In this document: positions 60,885 to 64,000 of the stretch, piece after piece
How positions within the stretch are numbered: position 1 is the stretch's first letter
How the letters are laid out: each line of letters starts with the position of its first letter
Assembly (NCBI RefSeq): GCF_001613805.1
Contig: NZ_LPVY01000008.1
Span: 62,001 to 126,000 of the forward strand
From: Thalassospira lucentensis
GTDB lineage: Bacteria > Pseudomonadota > Alphaproteobacteria > Rhodospirillales > Thalassospiraceae
Direction of reading: 5' to 3'
DNA length: 64,000 nt
The notes under the pieces: model-generated
Seen by the model: only the letters and a program-made list of their open reading frames with translations
Databases searched by the model: none
Told to the model about the DNA's origin: nothing
Position numbers and translations under genes: made by a program

Positions 60885-61916
60885 TTATCGCTTTGCCGGT
60901 TTACCAAGAATGCGCAGGCGGCTGATCCCGCCATCGGGAATGGAATTGACGCGCAAATGCGATACCGGTCCAAGCTTTGCGATCACTGATGCATCAAATT
61001 CGTGGATATGGTCGGCCTGCATTTTCTGTTCGGGCAGAATGGTTTGCCAGAACATGGACCGTGCGCGCAGCGACTTGTCCTTTTCACCATCGACATAAGC
61101 GGCCTGAATGGAAACCCGGTCGGGATAGTTGCCCTTGAAATGGCAGGTATCGACGATGATTTTTTCAATCTCGCCGGGATGGCCGAGTTCAACAACCAGC
61201 CACTCGTTACCGGGTTCGCGGCGGCGCCGGGTTTCCCAACCATCACCCATATTGATGCCCCGGCCCGGTGCCAGAATGGCATTCGGGTTGCCATAATGGG
61301 CATCCGACCATGTCAGGACCACACCACCATTAATCATGGCTGCCAGATCAACCTGATCGGCACTGCTTGCCATTTTTGACCAGTCTCGATCCGGGCGCCC
61401 ATAAACGCGCAGGCGGGCAATACCACCATCGGGAAAGATATGCAGGCGCACATGGGTGAAAACGCCCTCTGCCGTGACTTCGGCATAATGGTGGGCTTCT
61501 GCTCCGACACCGGCACGTAGCCCGATCGGGGCGACGATTTCGGTCCAGGTCGCATCATCTGCGGGATCGCCATCCGGGCAATAGCATGCCTCAAGCGATG
61601 CGGCGGGCGGGAAGTTGCCAGTGAAGTGGCTGGTATCAATATCGACACCATAAATCCGTCCCGATGTTGCCAGCCGCACCACACAGTAATCATGACCTTC
61701 CACACGTTTACGGCGGCTTTCCCAGCCGTCCATCCACTTGCCATTGTCATCGTATTTGTCCGGATAGAAAATCGCATCCGCGGTTTGCAGCATGCGCTGC
61801 TTGTCGGCAAAGAAATCATCAGTCGCAAAGATTGCCTCTGCGCCCAGACGTTCATCGGCCAGATTGACAAAACGCCGGGTAAATTCCGGGGCATCAAGGT
61901 TTGTGTGATGGCTCAT
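60885..61916 (-). CDS. alc: Allantoicase
   Basis: About 343 residues made of two similar jelly-roll repeats, as in eukaryotic and bacterial allantoicases: first repeat with [41 protein letters not shown], second with [50 protein letters not shown]. It converts allantoate to ureidoglycolate plus urea. ATG 61916 has AGGA upstream; an in-frame ATG at 61961 is possible. Lies between uraD and allA. Confidence 0.95.
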   Translation of the reverse strand: MSHHTNLDAPEFTRRFVNLADERLGAEAIFATDDFFADKQRMLQTADAIFYPDKYDDNGKWMDGWESRRKRVEGHDYCVVRLATSGRIYGVDIDTSHFTGNFPPAASLEACYCPDGDPADDATWTEIVAPIGLRAGVGAEAHHYAEVTAEGVFTHVRLHIFPDGGIARLRVYGRPDRDWSKMASSADQVDLAAMINGGVVLTWSDAHYGNPNAILAPGRGINMGDGWETRRRREPGNEWLVVELGHPGEIEKIIVDTCHFKGNYPDRVSIQAAYVDGEKDKSLRARSMFWQTILPEQKMQADHIHEFDASVIAKLGPVSHLRVNSIPDGGISRLRILGKPAKR

Positions 61917-61967
61917 GGCTTTTAAATCCTGATTATTGGTTATTTTGTTCGGGCCAGTCATTGGCGA

Positions 61968-62504
61968 TCAAAGGGCTTCGAGGCGCAGCTTGGCGATACG
62001 ATGTACCTGATTGATGGCCTCGTTAAATTCGGTTTCAACATCGTTTTTAACGCGGCGTTCGAATGCGTTCAGGATGTCGGTCCGATGGAACCCTTTGACA
62101 GCAAAAATGAACGGGAAACCGAACTTCTTCTTATAGTCGTCATTCAATTGCGTAAAACGGGCAAGTTCGTCTGGCGTGCATTGATCAAGCCCGGCACCGG
62201 TTTGTTCATTCTGCGAGGAATCCGTCAGTTCCGCCAAGGCAAGCTTGCCTGCAAGATCAGGGTGGGCGCGAAGCAGTGTCAGTTTGTCACCATCAACCGC
62301 GCCATTTACCACGGCTGCCATGGCATCGGCGAGTGCATCGGGGGTATCAAGGGCAGACGTGATGCCGCGATCATAAAGCTGCTTTGCGATCCAGGGGGAA
62401 TGTTCGTAAACCCCGCCATACAGCGAGACAAAGGCGCTTTGCGCCAAGGTGCTGGGCGGTCGGGTTTCGAACAATGATTTTTCAGGTTTGGTCATAGCGG
62501 CCAT
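61968..62504 (-). CDS. uraD: OHCU decarboxylase
   Basis: This 178-residue helical protein is 2-oxo-4-hydroxy-4-carboxy-5-ureidoimidazoline decarboxylase. Typical features are VSLYGGVYEHSPWIAKQLYDRG (active-site His region), LLRAHPDLAGKLALAELTDSSQNEQTGAGLDQCTPDELARFTQLNDDYKKKFGFPFIFAVKG. It makes S-allantoin after UraH. Middle of the ureide operon, 51 bp before alc and 24 bp after puuE. Confidence 0.95.
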   Translation of the reverse strand: MAAMTKPEKSLFETRPPSTLAQSAFVSLYGGVYEHSPWIAKQLYDRGITSALDTPDALADAMAAVVNGAVDGDKLTLLRAHPDLAGKLALAELTDSSQNEQTGAGLDQCTPDELARFTQLNDDYKKKFGFPFIFAVKGFHRTDILNAFERRVKNDVETEFNEAINQVHRIAKLRLEAL

Positions 62505-62528
62505 TTCAGTTCTTGTTTTTCTTGATGC

Positions 62529-63449
62529 TTATTTGTTTTCGGTAAACGGATGATGTTCACGCCAGTGACGCGCAATATCGACGCGACGTGCAAACCAGAC
62601 ATCATCATGACCGCGCACATAATCGACAAAGCGTTTCAGGGCTGCAAACCGTCCCGGCCGGCCGACAAGACGGCAATGCAAACCAACCGATAGCATCCGC
62701 GGCGTTTCGGCACCTTCTTCGTAAAGCGTGTCAAAACTGTCTTTCAGATATTGAAAATATTGTTCGCCGGAATTGAAGCCCTGCATGGTGGCAAAGCGCA
62801 TGTCGTTGACATCAAGTGTATAGGGCACGATCAGATGCGGTGTGTCTGTCTGTGTAGACCAGAAAGGCAGTTCGTCGCTGTAATCATCGGCGTCATATAG
62901 GAAGCCGCCTTCTTCGGCGACAAGCCGTCGGGTGTTCGGGCTTGTACGCCCGGTATACCAGCCAAGCGGGCGCTCCCCGGTCACATCCCTGATGATGTCG
63001 ATGGCCTTGTGAAGATGTTCGCGTTCAAGTTCTTCGGGGAAATATTGGTAATCGATCCAGCGATAGCCGTGCGAGCAGATTTCATGACCATCGCGCATCG
63101 CGACTTCGCCAACCTTCGGGTGACGGGCCAGCGCCATGGCAACGGCAAAGATGGTGATCGGAATTTGCCGTTCGCGGAACAGGTTCAGGATGCGCCAGAC
63201 ACCAACGCGCGAACCATATTCGTAAATCGACTCCATGCTCATATGGCGAACGCCTTCGCGCATGTCGGCACCGATGATTTCCGACAGAAATGCCTCGGAC
63301 GCGCGATCCCCGTGCAGAACGCAGTTTTCACCACCTTCCTCGTAATTCAGCACGAATTGGACCGCAACACGGGCCTTGCCCGGCCAGTTGGCCTTTGGCG
63401 GATTGGGGCCATAGCCAATCAGGTCTCGTGCATAATTTTGTTCGGTCAT
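62529..63449 (-). CDS. puuE: Allantoinase PuuE (polysaccharide deacetylase family)
   Basis: This protein of about 306 residues has the NodB-like deacetylase fold, as in PuuE allantoinases, which open allantoin to allantoate. Signature parts are DLIGYGPNPPKANWPGKARVAVQFVLNYEEGGENCVLHGDRASE, DGHEICSHGYRWIDYQYF (metal His) and GWYTGRTSPNTRRLVAEEGGFLYDADDYSDELPFW. Start ATG 63449 has GGAGAGG upstream; the frame begins earlier at 63473. First gene of the operon, divergent from uraH across a regulatory gap. Confidence 0.96.
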   Translation of the reverse strand: MTEQNYARDLIGYGPNPPKANWPGKARVAVQFVLNYEEGGENCVLHGDRASEAFLSEIIGADMREGVRHMSMESIYEYGSRVGVWRILNLFRERQIPITIFAVAMALARHPKVGEVAMRDGHEICSHGYRWIDYQYFPEELEREHLHKAIDIIRDVTGERPLGWYTGRTSPNTRRLVAEEGGFLYDADDYSDELPFWSTQTDTPHLIVPYTLDVNDMRFATMQGFNSGEQYFQYLKDSFDTLYEEGAETPRMLSVGLHCRLVGRPGRFAALKRFVDYVRGHDDVWFARRVDIARHWREHHPFTENK

Positions 63450-63870
63450 CTTTGGCCTCTCCTGATATCGCAACGCCCGGCTTTGTCATGCGGGCTGTTT
63501 GGTGTAGCATTAACCATAGGTCGCAGCGCAGCAAGGAAGAACTCCTGCGCGCTGATTGATGGATGATTATGCCGCACTATCAATATGACTTTGATAATGT
63601 TCCTGGACGGGAAATCGCTTTGGCCGGTTTTTTATTGGCTTTTAGAAGCTTTTTATCCGGCTTTGATCGTATTCTGCACGAAGCTGTGGCAATCGTTTTT
63701 CAAAGAATTATTGATATAGTTTCACTTTATCACCTCTTTCCACGATCCGTGTCCTAATGCGACCTTTTTGAAACGCTATAAATTCGTTCGGCATAAAACG
63801 ATCAACCAGAAAAGCCGATCAGGGAAGAAGCGACCGACCACCGCATGAGAGAGAAAAGAGGAGGCCCGGC
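63450..63870. promoter_or_regulatory. Divergent control region of puuE and uraH
   Basis: This gap of about 420 bp contains an inverted repeat TATCAA-N7-TTGATA at 63578-63596. AT-rich segments follow, e.g. around 63640-63790. It must carry promoters for both ureide operons. No regulator gene is inside the window; the short open frames in this gap do not look coding. Confidence 0.45.
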
Positions 63871-64000
63871 ATGGGACGACTGACTACCCATGTTCTAGAT
63901 ACGGCAAAAGGTTGCCCGGCGGGCGGCATCCGGATCGAGCTGCACCGTTTTGGTGACGGCCATGATGATCTGGTCGCCGAAGCCGTAACCAATGCCGACG
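63871..64000 (+). CDS. uraH: 5-hydroxyisourate hydrolase, 5' part (runs off window)
   Basis: The first 43 residues are visible and reading continues past 64000. They begin MGRLTTHVLDTAKGCPAGGI followed by RIELHRFGDGH, the unmistakable N-terminus of transthyretin-like HIUase, including the catalytic His of LTTHVLDT. It hydrolyses 5-hydroxyisourate to OHCU, the substrate of UraD. A GAGGAGG Shine-Dalgarno precedes the ATG. Divergent from puuE and in the same pathway. Its other end is outside the window. Confidence 0.9.
   Translation, partial: MGRLTTHVLDTAKGCPAGGIRIELHRFGDGHDDLVAEAVTNAD

Noticed and set aside
1-64000. tRNA or rRNA genes, CRISPR arrays, insertion sequences, att sites
   Set aside because: Reading the gaps I found no cloverleaf with a GGTTCGA-type loop, no regular spaced repeats, and no transposase or integrase motifs. 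A tRNA scan would be decisive.

Overview
The window looks like a piece of an alphaproteobacterial chromosome, most probably a Thalassospira-like member of the Rhodospirillales. Grounds: two enzymes of ethylmalonyl-CoA/methylaspartate-type carbon metabolism next to sdhCDAB, a membrane-anchored CycM cytochrome, a DUF1127 protein, an alphaproteobacterial-style PheA, and a moderately high GC content judged by eye. The genus is an inference. About 65 protein genes are densely packed. I saw no rRNA, tRNA, CRISPR array, transposase or prophage.

Layout. 1-4.3 kb: the tail of a membrane protein, a quinone oxidoreductase, a methyltransferase, and a GcvA-like LysR regulator divergent from a DUF1127 gene that is followed by a possible 39-residue ORF. 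4.5-10.3 kb: the yejABEF peptide importer. 10.3-16.1 kb: a secreted protein, a LysE exporter, MarR, an M17 aminopeptidase, GST, a uracil-DNA glycosylase and PhhB. 16.2-20.6 kb: an SDR dehydrogenase and three tandem DMT exporters facing a divergent Lrp regulator. 20.8-26.5 kb: two CPA1 antiporters with a DMT exporter, DinB and LysE genes between them. 26.6-32 kb: hisN, cycM, kdsB, pheA and a Cache chemoreceptor.

32.3-40.3 kb: an RGG-tailed DEAD-box helicase, a solute-binding protein, then acyl-CoA catabolism (PaaI thioesterase, isovaleryl-CoA dehydrogenase, thiolase, carbonic anhydrase, a second acyl-CoA dehydrogenase). A perfect palindrome of the LiuR type lies ahead of the thioesterase. 40.3-43.6 kb: the phage-shock locus, with pspF plus a conserved unknown gene divergent from pspABC across a sigma-54 promoter. 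43.7-47.3 kb: the most accessory-looking stretch, with an AAA/DUF4143 ATPase, a secreted EndoU-type RNase, a small acidic protein that is a candidate immunity partner, and a serine hydrolase. 47.4-51.1 kb: a MarR-controlled AaeXAB-like efflux operon. 51.3-57 kb: a malyl-CoA-lyase-like enzyme, mesaconyl-CoA hydratase and sdhCDAB, which together feed C4/C5 acyl-CoA intermediates toward the TCA cycle. 57.1-60.3 kb: a DUF4153 membrane protein, a TPR lipoprotein and a HAD hydrolase. 60.4-64 kb: a ureide operon (puuE, uraD, alc, allA) divergent from uraH, covering 5-hydroxyisourate to glyoxylate plus urea.

The most interesting targets are the EndoU/small-protein pair, the small ORF behind DUF1127, the unknown gene tied to pspF, and several near-perfect palindromes that look like operators, including one with no regulator beside it.
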